DNA of 64,000 nt, taken from NCBI RefSeq assembly GCF_003002055.1, contig NZ_PVZF01000008.1:1-64000 (forward strand), given 5' to 3'. This stretch comes from Kineococcus rhizosphaerae (GTDB lineage: Bacteria; Actinomycetota; Actinomycetes; Actinomycetales; Kineococcaceae). A model generated the notes under the pieces. The model did no database searches. It saw nothing but the letters and a program-made list of their open reading frames with translations, and had not been told where the DNA came from. Numbering within the stretch: position 1 is the first letter of the stretch; every line of letters begins with the position of its first letter. A program made the position numbers and the translations under genes. Positions 7,020-14,151 of the stretch are shown here, in pieces.

Positions 7020-8891
7020 GTGACCAGCACTCCCGTCCCGGCCGCCGGACGCGGCTTCCGCCGCCGGGCCGCCGTCGTCGTCCTGCCGCTCGTCGTCCTG
7101 CTCGCCGGGGCCGGCACCAGCGTCGCCATCGCCGTCGAGACCCGCTCCGGCGGGCTCGAGCGCGCCGACCGCCTCGCTCAGGCGGTCGCCGACGAGGAGG
7201 CCGGGGCCCTCGGGGACGCCGTGCGGGACTACTCCAGCGCGCTCGACGCGCTCGGGGCGGGGATCGCGAACCAGCCCGCCATCGACGACGCGCAGTTCCA
7301 GGCCTTGTCCGCGATGGCCGACACCCTGCCCGGTCTGTCGAGCCTGAGCTACACCGTGCCCGTCGACGACACCGCGCAGGCCGTGGCCGCCGCCCAGGAG
7401 CGGCTGCGCGCGCAGTTCGGCACCCCGGTCACCCTCAAACCGGCGCAGACCGAGCTCGGCGAGCACCGCTTCATCGCCGCCTACCACGGTGTCGGCACCC
7501 GCGAGACCCTGCGCGGTGCCGACGCGGCCGCCCTGCCGACGGTCGTCGCCGCCGCGACCGCCGCCCGGTCCTCGGGCAAGCTGGCGGTCAGCGCCCCCTA
7601 CGTCCTGCTCGCCGACCGGGGGCTGCCCGTCGCCGAGCAGCAGCAGTCGGTCGTGTTCACCGCCCCCGTCGTCGGCGGCCGTGACCAGGCCGACGCGGGG
7701 GAGTTCCGCGGCTGGGTCTCCGGCGCCTTCCGCGCCGGCACCGTCCTGGAGGCCAGCACGGACCGGGACACCTCCCGCAGCGCCCACGTGCAGCTCTGGG
7801 ACGCCACCGATCCCGCCCAGCCGGTGCTGTTGGGGTCCCTCGACCCCGAGGGGACCGACTCCGACCGTCCCGCCCGTACCGCCAGCGTCATCGCCGGCAA
7901 CCGCCGCTGGACGCTGTCCGTCGTGCCGACCGCGCAGGCCGTGACCGACGAGGTCGGCGACGGCCCGCTCGTCGCCCTCGTCGTCGGCGGTGGGCTGTCC
8001 CTGCTGCTGGCCGCCCTGCTGTTCTCCGTCACCGCCGGCCGCGAGCGCGCCCAGCGCAAGGTCGAGCAGGCCACCGCCGACCTGGCCCAGGAGGTCGCCC
8101 TGCGCAGCCGCAGCGAGGAGGCGCTGCGCACCCGCGAGTCCGAGCTGGGCGCCTACACCACGGTCGTGGCCGACCGGCTGCGGCTGCCGCTGTCCCGGTT
8201 GTCCGCCCTGTCCGACGCCGCGCGCGAGACCGGGGCCTGGACGGCGGCGGACTGGCACGAGCGCCTCGACGGCGTCGACCGCCGCCTCGACCGCGCGCGC
8301 CGCCTCGTGGACGACCTGCTGCTGTACGCGCAGGTCAGCGAGATGGCCCTGACCGAGCGGGCCGTGGACCTGTTCGCCACCGGCACCCTCGTCGCCGACG
8401 AGCAGGAGGCGCTGAGCGCCCACCTGCCCGTCGAGCTGCAGCCCAGGATCGAGGTCGGTCCGCTCCCGGAGGTCGTCGGGGAGCCGTGGCTGCTGCACCA
8501 GGTGCTCGCGCGCCTGGTGGACAACGCGGTCGTGCACGCCCCCCCGGGGCAGCCGGCCGTCGTCTCCCTGGGGGCGGAGCTGACCGGTTCCCGCTTCCGC
8601 GGGGAGGTGTGGCGCATCGAGGTCCGCGACCGCGGCCTGGGGGTGCCCGCCGACCGCCGCGCCACCGTCTTCGAGCCCTTCGCGGGCGAGCCCGCCGACG
8701 TCGAGCTGGGGGGCAACCACCTGAGCCTGGCCCTGTGCCGGCGCATCGTCATGCGCCTGGGCGGCGACGTCGGCCTCGAGGACGACCCCCGCGGCGGCAG
8801 CGTCTTCTGGTTCACCCTGCCCGTGCGCAGCACGACGGGGCTGGGCGCCGCCGCCATCACCTCGGCGCCCCTGGTGCCCGTCCTCGGCTGA
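7020..8891 (+). CDS. Histidine-kinase-like sensor lacking the phospho-accepting His
   Basis: Membrane sensor of 623 residues. A membrane segment (about 18-38), an extracellular CHASE-like sensing region to about 315, a second membrane segment (about 316-340), a coiled coil, a DHp-like helix and a HATPase domain follow in order. In the DHp helix, where families have xHDLRxPL, this protein reads VADRLRLPL, so the acceptor histidine is missing. The HATPase part keeps an N box (LARLVDNAVVHA), RDRGLGVP and VFEPFAG, but its last glycine loop reads GNHLSLAL. It is probably a pseudokinase or scaffold. No response regulator lies beside it. It diverges from the surface-protein operon. Confidence 0.8.
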   Translation: MTSTPVPAAGRGFRRRAAVVVLPLVVLLAGAGTSVAIAVETRSGGLERADRLAQAVADEEAGALGDAVRDYSSALDALGAGIANQPAIDDAQFQALSAMADTLPGLSSLSYTVPVDDTAQAVAAAQERLRAQFGTPVTLKPAQTELGEHRFIAAYHGVGTRETLRGADAAALPTVVAAATAARSSGKLAVSAPYVLLADRGLPVAEQQQSVVFTAPVVGGRDQADAGEFRGWVSGAFRAGTVLEASTDRDTSRSAHVQLWDATDPAQPVLLGSLDPEGTDSDRPARTASVIAGNRRWTLSVVPTAQAVTDEVGDGPLVALVVGGGLSLLLAALLFSVTAGRERAQRKVEQATADLAQEVALRSRSEEALRTRESELGAYTTVVADRLRLPLSRLSALSDAARETGAWTAADWHERLDGVDRRLDRARRLVDDLLLYAQVSEMALTERAVDLFATGTLVADEQEALSAHLPVELQPRIEVGPLPEVVGEPWLLHQVLARLVDNAVVHAPPGQPAVVSLGAELTGSRFRGEVWRIEVRDRGLGVPADRRATVFEPFAGEPADVELGGNHLSLALCRRIVMRLGGDVGLEDDPRGGSVFWFTLPVRSTTGLGAAAITSAPLVPVLG

Positions 8892-8915
8892 GCGGGCCAC
8901 GCGTCGGCGGGCGGG

Positions 8916-9395
8916 TCAGAGCGCCAGCTTCATGCCCACGTGCGAGGCGGTGAAACCCAGCCGCTCGTAGAACCGGTGCGCCTGCGTCCGCTGCGCGTTC
9001 GAGGTCAGCTGCACCGACCCGCACCCGCGGCGGCGGGCCTCGGCGAGCGTCCACGCGATGAACTGCGAGCCCAGGCCCCCGCCCCGTCGGCCGGCGGCGA
9101 TCCGCACCGCCTCGAGCTGGGCGCGGCTCGCGCCGCGGTGCGACAACCCCGGCAGCACGCTGAACTGCGCCGTGCCGACGACGGTCCCCGCCTCGTCCTC
9201 GAGCACGTACAGCGCGTGGGCGGGGTCGGCCTCGATGGCGTCGAAGGCCGCGAGGTACGGGGTGAGGTCGGAGGTGTCCTCGCGGGTGCGGCCGAGCTGG
9301 TCGTCGGCGAGCAGCGCGACGACCTGCCCGACGTCCTCGCGCCGGGCCTCGCGCAGGACGACCGGTCCGGTGGGGGTGGTGAAGGTGTGCAGCAC
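8916..9395 (-). CDS. GNAT family N-acetyltransferase
   Basis: Acetyl-CoA-dependent transferase of 159 residues with the whole GNAT fold: a strand and helix at VVLREARREDV, the acetyl-CoA loop near AAGRRGGGLGSQFI, and the C-terminal AHRFYERLGF motif. The substrate is unknown. It lies 18 nt after the MocR-like gene on the same strand and may be co-transcribed with it. Confidence 0.85.
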   Translation of the reverse strand: MLHTFTTPTGPVVLREARREDVGQVVALLADDQLGRTREDTSDLTPYLAAFDAIEADPAHALYVLEDEAGTVVGTAQFSVLPGLSHRGASRAQLEAVRIAAGRRGGGLGSQFIAWTLAEARRRGCGSVQLTSNAQRTQAHRFYERLGFTASHVGMKLAL

Positions 9396-9413
9396 CCCTG
9401 CAGTGAACCCTCC

Positions 9414-10787
9414 TCAGAGCGATTCGGCGAGGATCCTCACGGCGGTGGGGATCTGCTGCTCGGTGATCGCGGCGTAGCACAACCGCAGGTGGGCGGCGTC
9501 CTCCTCGGCCACGACGTAGTGCCGGCCCGGTCCGACGGCGAGGCCGCGTTCGCGGGTGCGGCGGGCCACCTCGAGGTCGTCGACGCCGCGGGGCAGGCGC
9601 AGCCACAGCGAGAAACCCCCGCGCGGGCGGTGGAAGCCGCACCCGGGCAGCTGCCGCGCCAGTTCGGTCGACAGGGTGTTCATGCGCGCCCCCAGCGCCG
9701 CGGACAGCGCGCGCAGGTGCGCGTTCCAGCCCGCGCCGGTGACCAGTTCCACGGCGGCCTCCTGCAGGGGCCGGGCCACGATGAGGTGGTCGACGAAGCT
9801 CAGTCCCGCGATGCGTTGCGCGACAGGGCCTCGCGAGACGATGCAGCCGACCCGCAGGCTCGGGCCGGAGACCTTGCTGAGGGAGTTCACGGTGATGACC
9901 CGCCCGTCGGTGTCGTCGCGCAGCAGCGACGGCGGCGGGGTGGAGCCGTGGCCGAGCCAGCGCGCGAAGTCGTCCTCGACGACGAACGCGCCGGCCCGGG
10001 CGGCGATCTCCAGGACGGGACGGCGCCGTTCGGGGGACAGCACCGACCCGTCGGGGTTGGCGTAGGTGGGTTGCAGGTACAGCAGCCGGGCGCCGGACTG
10101 CTCGAAGGCGCGTTCGAGGAGCTCGGGCCGCACGCCGTCGGTGTCGGTGGGCACGGGGACGGGCACGAGACCGGCGCTGCGCAGCAGCGAGATCACGCCC
10201 GGGTAGCCGGGGACGGCGACGAGCACGGGGCTGCCGGCCGGGACGATGGAGCGCAGCACGGTGGACAGGGCGCCCTGGCCGCCGGGGCTGATGAAGACGT
10301 CCTCGTGGTCGGCGCCGAGCTGCTGGGCGAACCAGGTCCGCAGCTCGGGGACGCCGTTCGGGGCCGGGACGGTCCACGCCTCGGGCCGGCGGGCGGCGCG
10401 GGCCATGGCCGAGGCGAGCCGGGACGACGGCTGCAGCGACAGGTCCAGGTAGCCGCGGGCCATGTCGAGCACGTCGTGGGTGGGCACGGTCAGGGCGGCC
10501 GCGACCCCTTCGGTCCGCACGGGGGAGTCCCCGAGGGCGACGCGCTGCCAGTCGGTGTCGACGGTCGCGGTGCGGGTCGCGCGGGCGACGAAGGTGCCCG
10601 CCCCGGGGCGGGTGAGGACGGTGCCGTCGGCGACGAGGGAGTCGATGGCCCGCTGGACGGTGACGGGCCCGACCCCGAGGTCGGCGACGAGGCGGCGGCT
10701 GCTGGGCAGCTTGGCCCCCGGGGCCAGCGTGCCGGCCAGCTCGCGGAGGCTGGCGGTGACGCGCTGCACACTGCTACCGTTCTCCAT
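9414..10787 (-). CDS. MocR-like GntR/aminotransferase regulator
   Basis: Regulator of 457 residues built from an N-terminal GntR winged helix (about 1-75, with LPSSRRLVADLGVGPVTVQR) and a class I aminotransferase-like domain that binds PLP. The PLP lysine is the one in TVNSLSKVSGPSLRVG. Such proteins sense PLP or amino compounds and usually control a neighbouring gene. The ATG lies 8 nt from a TATTGT -10-like box that overlaps the palindrome ATAGCGCTAT, so autoregulation is likely. It diverges from a small membrane-protein gene. Confidence 0.88.
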   Translation of the reverse strand: MENGSSVQRVTASLRELAGTLAPGAKLPSSRRLVADLGVGPVTVQRAIDSLVADGTVLTRPGAGTFVARATRTATVDTDWQRVALGDSPVRTEGVAAALTVPTHDVLDMARGYLDLSLQPSSRLASAMARAARRPEAWTVPAPNGVPELRTWFAQQLGADHEDVFISPGGQGALSTVLRSIVPAGSPVLVAVPGYPGVISLLRSAGLVPVPVPTDTDGVRPELLERAFEQSGARLLYLQPTYANPDGSVLSPERRRPVLEIAARAGAFVVEDDFARWLGHGSTPPPSLLRDDTDGRVITVNSLSKVSGPSLRVGCIVSRGPVAQRIAGLSFVDHLIVARPLQEAAVELVTGAGWNAHLRALSAALGARMNTLSTELARQLPGCGFHRPRGGFSLWLRLPRGVDDLEVARRTRERGLAVGPGRHYVVAEEDAAHLRLCYAAITEQQIPTAVRILAESL

Positions 10788-10795
10788 GAGAAGAG

Positions 10796-10808
10796 ACAAT
10801 AGCGCTAT
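10796..10808 (-). promoter_or_regulatory. Promoter and palindromic operator of the MocR-like gene
   Basis: The perfect palindrome ATAGCGCTAT (10799-10808) overlaps TATTGT (10796-10801, minus strand), a -10-like box 8 nt before the ATG. It lies in the 54-nt divergent gap, so it could also control the small plus-strand gene. Confidence 0.45.
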
Positions 10809-10841
10809 CACCCTCGCCAGCGGTAGCGGTCGGAGCCTGTC

Positions 10842-11033
10842 GTGAGTGCCCTCGTCGTGCTCTGCGTCCTGCTGGCCCTCGCCCTCACAGCCCCGTGGTG
10901 GGGTGCCGACACGCGCTGGCCGGGGTCCGCTACCCGTCCCGACAGGTCTGAGAGGGGAAAGCGCTACCGGAAGACCTGGGACGCCGCTATCGCCGGGAAG
11001 GCCCACCAGGACGACTTCGGCCGCGCGGGCTGA
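10842..11033 (+). CDS. Small single-span membrane protein
   Basis: Unrecognised protein of 63 residues. One hydrophobic segment at residues 3-22 is followed by a charged tail (SERGKRYRKTWDAAIAGK). A GGAG site precedes the GTG by 6 nt. It diverges from the MocR-like gene and lies 34 nt before SURF1. Codon use fits the neighbours, so it is probably real, but nothing shows its job. Confidence 0.5.
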   Translation: MSALVVLCVLLALALTAPWWGADTRWPGSATRPDRSERGKRYRKTWDAAIAGKAHQDDFGRAG

Positions 11034-11055
11034 GGGGACTCCCAGCATCGGCCCG

Positions 11056-11061
11056 TAGCCT
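11056..11061 (+). promoter_or_regulatory. -10 box of a leaderless SURF1 mRNA
   Basis: TAGCCT ends exactly 6 nt before the GTG at 11068, which puts the predicted transcript start at the start codon. The same TANNNT-N6-start pattern recurs at 16896, 28728, 32889 and 54087. Confidence 0.45.
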
Positions 11062-11067
11062 GAGCCG

Positions 11068-11883
11068 GTGCACGAGGACCGCAGGAGCGCCCCCACGGGA
11101 CGCGTCGTCGGCCTGACCCTGGCCGCCCTGCTGGTCGTCGCGGTCTGCGCCGGCCTGGGGGTCTGGCAGTGGCACCGCGGCAACGTCGTCGTCTCCGAAC
11201 CCCCCGCGCGCCAGCCCGTCGTGCCCGTCAGCCGGGTCGTCGACGCCGGCGGCACGGGGGCGGACCGGATCCTGTCCGCCGACGAGGTCGGCCACCGCGT
11301 CGAGGTCACCGGCACGTTCGACCCCGCCGTGAACCTGCTCGTGCCCGGCCGCGCCCTCGACGGCGTCGTGGGGTCCTGGGTCCTGGGCGTCGTCGTGCTC
11401 GCCGACGGGTCGGGGGTGCCCGTGGTCCGCGGCTGGGTGCCGACGGGGCAGCCCGCCCCCGACCTGCCCCCGGGTGCCGTGGACCTCACCGGCGTCGTGC
11501 AACCGCCCGAGAGCTCCGACATCGCGCCGTCCACCTCCGCCCTGCCCGCCGGGCAGACGTGGATCGTCAGCGCCGCCGACCTGGTCAACCGCGTCGACTA
11601 CGCCGTCGCGAACGCCTACGTCACCCAGACCACCCCGGCCGCGGGGCTGAAGGCCGTCCCGCCCGCCGACGCCGGCCAGGCGACCCGCCGGCTGGACCTG
11701 CGCAACCTCGCCTACGCCGGGCAGTGGTGGGTCTTCGCCCTGTTCGCCGTCGTCGTCTGGTTCCGGGCCGTGCGCGACGAGCGCCGCGGCGGCGGGCAGG
11801 ATGACCCGGACGAACCGGCCCCCGGGACGGACGAGGGCCCCGTGAACGACGCTGGAGGACGAGACATGAGTGGTGCCCGGTGA
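11068..11883 (+). CDS. SURF1 family cytochrome oxidase assembly protein
   Basis: Assembly factor for heme-copper (aa3-type) cytochrome oxidase at the plasma membrane, 271 residues. The layout is that of the family: an N-terminal membrane segment (about 12-32) ending GVWQWHR, a periplasm-facing domain with VEVTGTFDP and VVRGWVPTG, and a second membrane segment near 222-240 (WWVFALFAVVVWF). A charged cytoplasmic tail follows. The next gene starts inside its stop codon (GTGA). Confidence 0.88.
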   Translation: MHEDRRSAPTGRVVGLTLAALLVVAVCAGLGVWQWHRGNVVVSEPPARQPVVPVSRVVDAGGTGADRILSADEVGHRVEVTGTFDPAVNLLVPGRALDGVVGSWVLGVVVLADGSGVPVVRGWVPTGQPAPDLPPGAVDLTGVVQPPESSDIAPSTSALPAGQTWIVSAADLVNRVDYAVANAYVTQTTPAAGLKAVPPADAGQATRRLDLRNLAYAGQWWVFALFAVVVWFRAVRDERRGGGQDDPDEPAPGTDEGPVNDAGGRDMSGAR

Positions 11884-12260
11884 GCGCAGGCGCAGCGAAC
11901 GGACTTCGGTCCGCGCCCAAGGTCCGCGCGGCCCTGACCCGGTACCGGGTCATGGCGTGGCTGACGGGCATCGGCCTCGTCGTGCTCGTGCTGGTCGGGA
12001 TGCCGCAGAAGTACTTCGGCGCCTTCGGCGGCGGTGAGCGCGTCGTGGAGGTCGTCGGCGTCGCGCACGGCTGGCTCTACGTGGTCCTGCTCGTCACGAC
12101 GTTCGACCTGGGCAACCGCGTGCGGTGGTCGTGGGGCCGGATGCTGCTCACGGCGCTGGCCGGGACCATCCCGTTCCTGTCCTTCTACGCCGAGCACAAG
12201 AACACCCGCGCCGTCCGCGCGCGGCTGGGCGCCCAGGCCGTCGGCTCCGGCACCGCGTGA
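11880..12260 (+). CDS. DUF3817 membrane protein
   Basis: A 126-residue protein with three or four hydrophobic segments (about 22-42, 54-75, 86-104). The family features are MAWLTGIGLVVLVLVGMP near the N-terminus, the VAHGWLYVVLL helix and FYAEHKN near the end. DUF3817 proteins are common in actinobacteria, and their function is not established. It is GTGA-coupled to SURF1 before it and to NUDIX after it. Confidence 0.85.
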   Translation: MSAGAANGLRSAPKVRAALTRYRVMAWLTGIGLVVLVLVGMPQKYFGAFGGGERVVEVVGVAHGWLYVVLLVTTFDLGNRVRWSWGRMLLTALAGTIPFLSFYAEHKNTRAVRARLGAQAVGSGTA

Positions 12261-13066
12261 GCCGCCTCCAGCGCGTCGCGGTCCACGCCGCCGTCGTCAC
12301 CGACGGCGAGCTCCTCGTCCGGGGCGGTGTCCTGCCCTGGGCCCTGCTCGCCCACGGGGAGACGCCCGCCGCCGCGCTGCAGCGGGTCCTGGGGCCCGGG
12401 GCGACGGTGGGTGAGCTGCTCGCCGTCGTCGACGGCCGGCGCGAGCACGACGGCCTCGACCTGCACACCGTCCACCTCGTCCTGGCCGCCGCCCTCGACG
12501 GCGAGCTCGCGGGCACCGACCGCGTCCCGGTGCCCGAGGGGTGGCCGCTGGCGCCGGACGCCGACGTCGTCCTCGACGAGGCCGAGCGCGCGCGCCTGGC
12601 GCCCGTCGCCGACGCCTCCGCGCCCGTGGTCCGCCAGCGCCTGGCCTGCTACGCCGTCGTCGTCGCCGACGGCGCGCTGCTGCTGACCCGGTTGAGCACC
12701 GTCACCCCGAGCCCGGGGCGCTGGACGCTGCCCGGCGGCGGGGTCGACCACGGCGAGCACCCGCTGACCGCGGTCGTGCGCGAGGTCCACGAGGAGACCG
12801 GGATGGCCGTCACGGTCACCGGGCTCGCCGAGATCGGCGCGGAGCACTTCACGGGACGCTCCCCGCGCGGGGTGCTGGAGGACTTCCACGCCGTGCGCAT
12901 CCTCGTCACGGCCGAACCCGTCGAGGTCCTCGAACCGGAGGTGCTCGACGTGGGCGGCAGCACCGACCTCGCGCGGTGGGTGCCGCTCGCCGAGGCCGAG
13001 ACGATCGGTCTCGTGGGGGTGGCCCAGCGCGGGCTCGCCATCGCCCGGCGGAGCGCGCAGGGCTGA
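12257..13066 (+). CDS. NUDIX hydrolase with extra N-terminal NUDIX-like half
   Basis: Hydrolase of nucleoside-diphosphate-linked compounds, 269 residues. The catalytic NUDIX box starts at GGGVDHGEHPL and ends REVHEETGM (about residues 157-179). The first 115 residues, from AAVVTDGELLVRGG, look like a second NUDIX-type fold without the box. The substrate is unknown. The GTG overlaps the DUF3817 stop. The stop codon lies inside the first unit of a short tandem repeat. Confidence 0.85.
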   Translation: MSRLQRVAVHAAVVTDGELLVRGGVLPWALLAHGETPAAALQRVLGPGATVGELLAVVDGRREHDGLDLHTVHLVLAAALDGELAGTDRVPVPEGWPLAPDADVVLDEAERARLAPVADASAPVVRQRLACYAVVVADGALLLTRLSTVTPSPGRWTLPGGGVDHGEHPLTAVVREVHEETGMAVTVTGLAEIGAEHFTGRSPRGVLEDFHAVRILVTAEPVEVLEPEVLDVGGSTDLARWVPLAEAETIGLVGVAQRGLAIARRSAQG

Positions 13067-13104
13067 GGCGGGGCTGAGGCGGGGCTGAGGCCGGGCTGAG
13101 GCCG
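13061..13104. repeat. Four 11-nt tandem repeats at the NUDIX stop
   Basis: GGCTGAGGCGG occurs twice and GGCTGAGGCCG twice, head to tail. Each unit contains TGA, and the first supplies the NUDIX stop codon, so four TGA codons appear in rotating frames. Confidence 0.8.
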
Positions 13105-13126
13105 CGGGGGCGGTGAGGAGAAGAGG

Positions 13127-13212
13127 CTGGTCGCCCCGAGCGTCGCCTCTCGGCGAGTGGCCGCTCGCAGCGGCTGGAGTTGAGGCCCGGGGACACGTAC
13201 CGGGGCGACCAG
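13127..13212. repeat. Inverted repeat enclosing an inner hairpin
   Basis: CTGGTCGCCCCG (13127-13138) and its exact reverse complement (13201-13212) enclose 62 nt. Inside is a GCCGCT/AGCGGC hairpin (13160-13174). It lies in the gap between convergent NUDIX and VOC genes, and could be a terminator structure or a small structured RNA. Confidence 0.5.
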
Positions 13213-13261
13213 ACTCCACAACCATCGGCCCCGCGCGCTCATTCCTTGAGGGGCGGGCCGC

Positions 13262-13696
13262 TCACGCGTGGGGGAAGTCCTCCCCCGTGAACGGCCGGTT
13301 CTCCACGAGCACCAGCCAGTTCCCCGAGTTGTCCCGCAGCACGGCCTCCACGCCGTAGGGCCGCTCCGCGGGCTCCTGGACGAACTCGACCCCGAGCTTC
13401 GAGAGCCGCTCGTACTCACCGCGGCAGTCGTCCGTCGCGAGGCCGAACCCGCCCATCGACCCCTTGCCCAGGGCACGGCGCACGGCGTCGGCCATGTCCT
13501 CGTCCAGCGGCGGCCCCGGGACCATGAGCGTCACCTCGAGCTCGGGGTGGTCCGGGTGGACGACCGTCGTCCAGCGGAACCCCTCGCCCATCTGCACGTC
13601 GGTGTGCTCACGGAACCCGAGGACGTCCGTGTAGAACTTCTTGGCCTCGTCCTGGTCGTTCACCCAGAGCGTGAACAGGGAGATGTTCTTGATCAT
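13262..13696 (-). CDS. VOC (glyoxalase-fold) protein
   Basis: Protein of 144 residues with two beta-alpha-beta-beta-beta units: the first at ISLFTLWVNDQDEAKKFYTD, the second ending VLRDNSGNWLVLVEN. The glutamate near the end fits a VOC metal ligand. The reaction is unknown; lyase, dioxygenase and resistance proteins share this fold. Its ATG overlaps the stop of the AraC-type gene, so the regulator and enzyme are one unit. Confidence 0.82.
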   Translation of the reverse strand: MIKNISLFTLWVNDQDEAKKFYTDVLGFREHTDVQMGEGFRWTTVVHPDHPELEVTLMVPGPPLDEDMADAVRRALGKGSMGGFGLATDDCRGEYERLSKLGVEFVQEPAERPYGVEAVLRDNSGNWLVLVENRPFTGEDFPHA

Positions 13697-14151
13697 GCGT
13701 CGAGGCTAGGAGGGGGCGTCCCCGGCGCGCTTCTCCCCGATTGCTGGACGTCCCGCAGCCCGTGCATGAGCACGAAGCACCCCGGGACCCGGGGCGCTCC
13801 CGAGGCCCAGCGGGCCTGGTAGGCCGACGGCGTCGTCCCGACGAGCCGGCGGAACGTGGAGCTGAACGAGCCCAGGCTGGAGTACCCGACGAGGTGGCAG
13901 ACCTCGGTGACGGTCAGGTTCGTCGCCCGCAGCAGGTCCTGGGCCCGTTCGACGCGCCGGCGCGTCAGGTGCTCCCCGGGCGTACAGCCGTAGGCGCCCC
14001 GGAACGAGCGCAGGAAGTGGAACCTCGACAGCCCCGCCGTCGCGGCGAGGCGGTCGAGGTCCAGGTCCTCGGCGTAGTGCCGGTCGATCAGGTCACGCGC
14101 CCGCCGCAGGTGCACCAGCAGGTCGTCCGGCGGCCGGGTCACGGGCACCAT
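13693..14151 (-). CDS. AraC-family transcriptional regulator (short)
   Basis: DNA-binding protein of 152 residues, essentially only the two helix-turn-helix units: LDRLAATAGLSRFHFLRSF and VTEVCHLVGYSSLGSFSSTF with the P-S-A-Y signature after it. There is no sugar-binding domain; the C-terminal 45 residues are unrecognised. It overlaps the 3' end of the MMPL gene by 59 nt if the first ATG is used; a GTG 12 codons further in would reduce this. It is ATGA-coupled to the VOC gene. Confidence 0.83.
   Translation of the reverse strand: MVPVTRPPDDLLVHLRRARDLIDRHYAEDLDLDRLAATAGLSRFHFLRSFRGAYGCTPGEHLTRRRVERAQDLLRATNLTVTEVCHLVGYSSLGSFSSTFRRLVGTTPSAYQARWASGAPRVPGCFVLMHGLRDVQQSGRSAPGTPPPSLDA

Noticed and set aside
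5910-8900. Long upstream extension of the exosortase frame
   Set aside because: The frame runs antisense through the kinase-like gene; the GTG overlapping the previous stop gives a complete normal-length protein.
13061-13261. tRNA or known ncRNA in the NUDIX-VOC gap
   Set aside because: No cloverleaf or conserved tRNA loops; only unnamed inverted repeats are visible.
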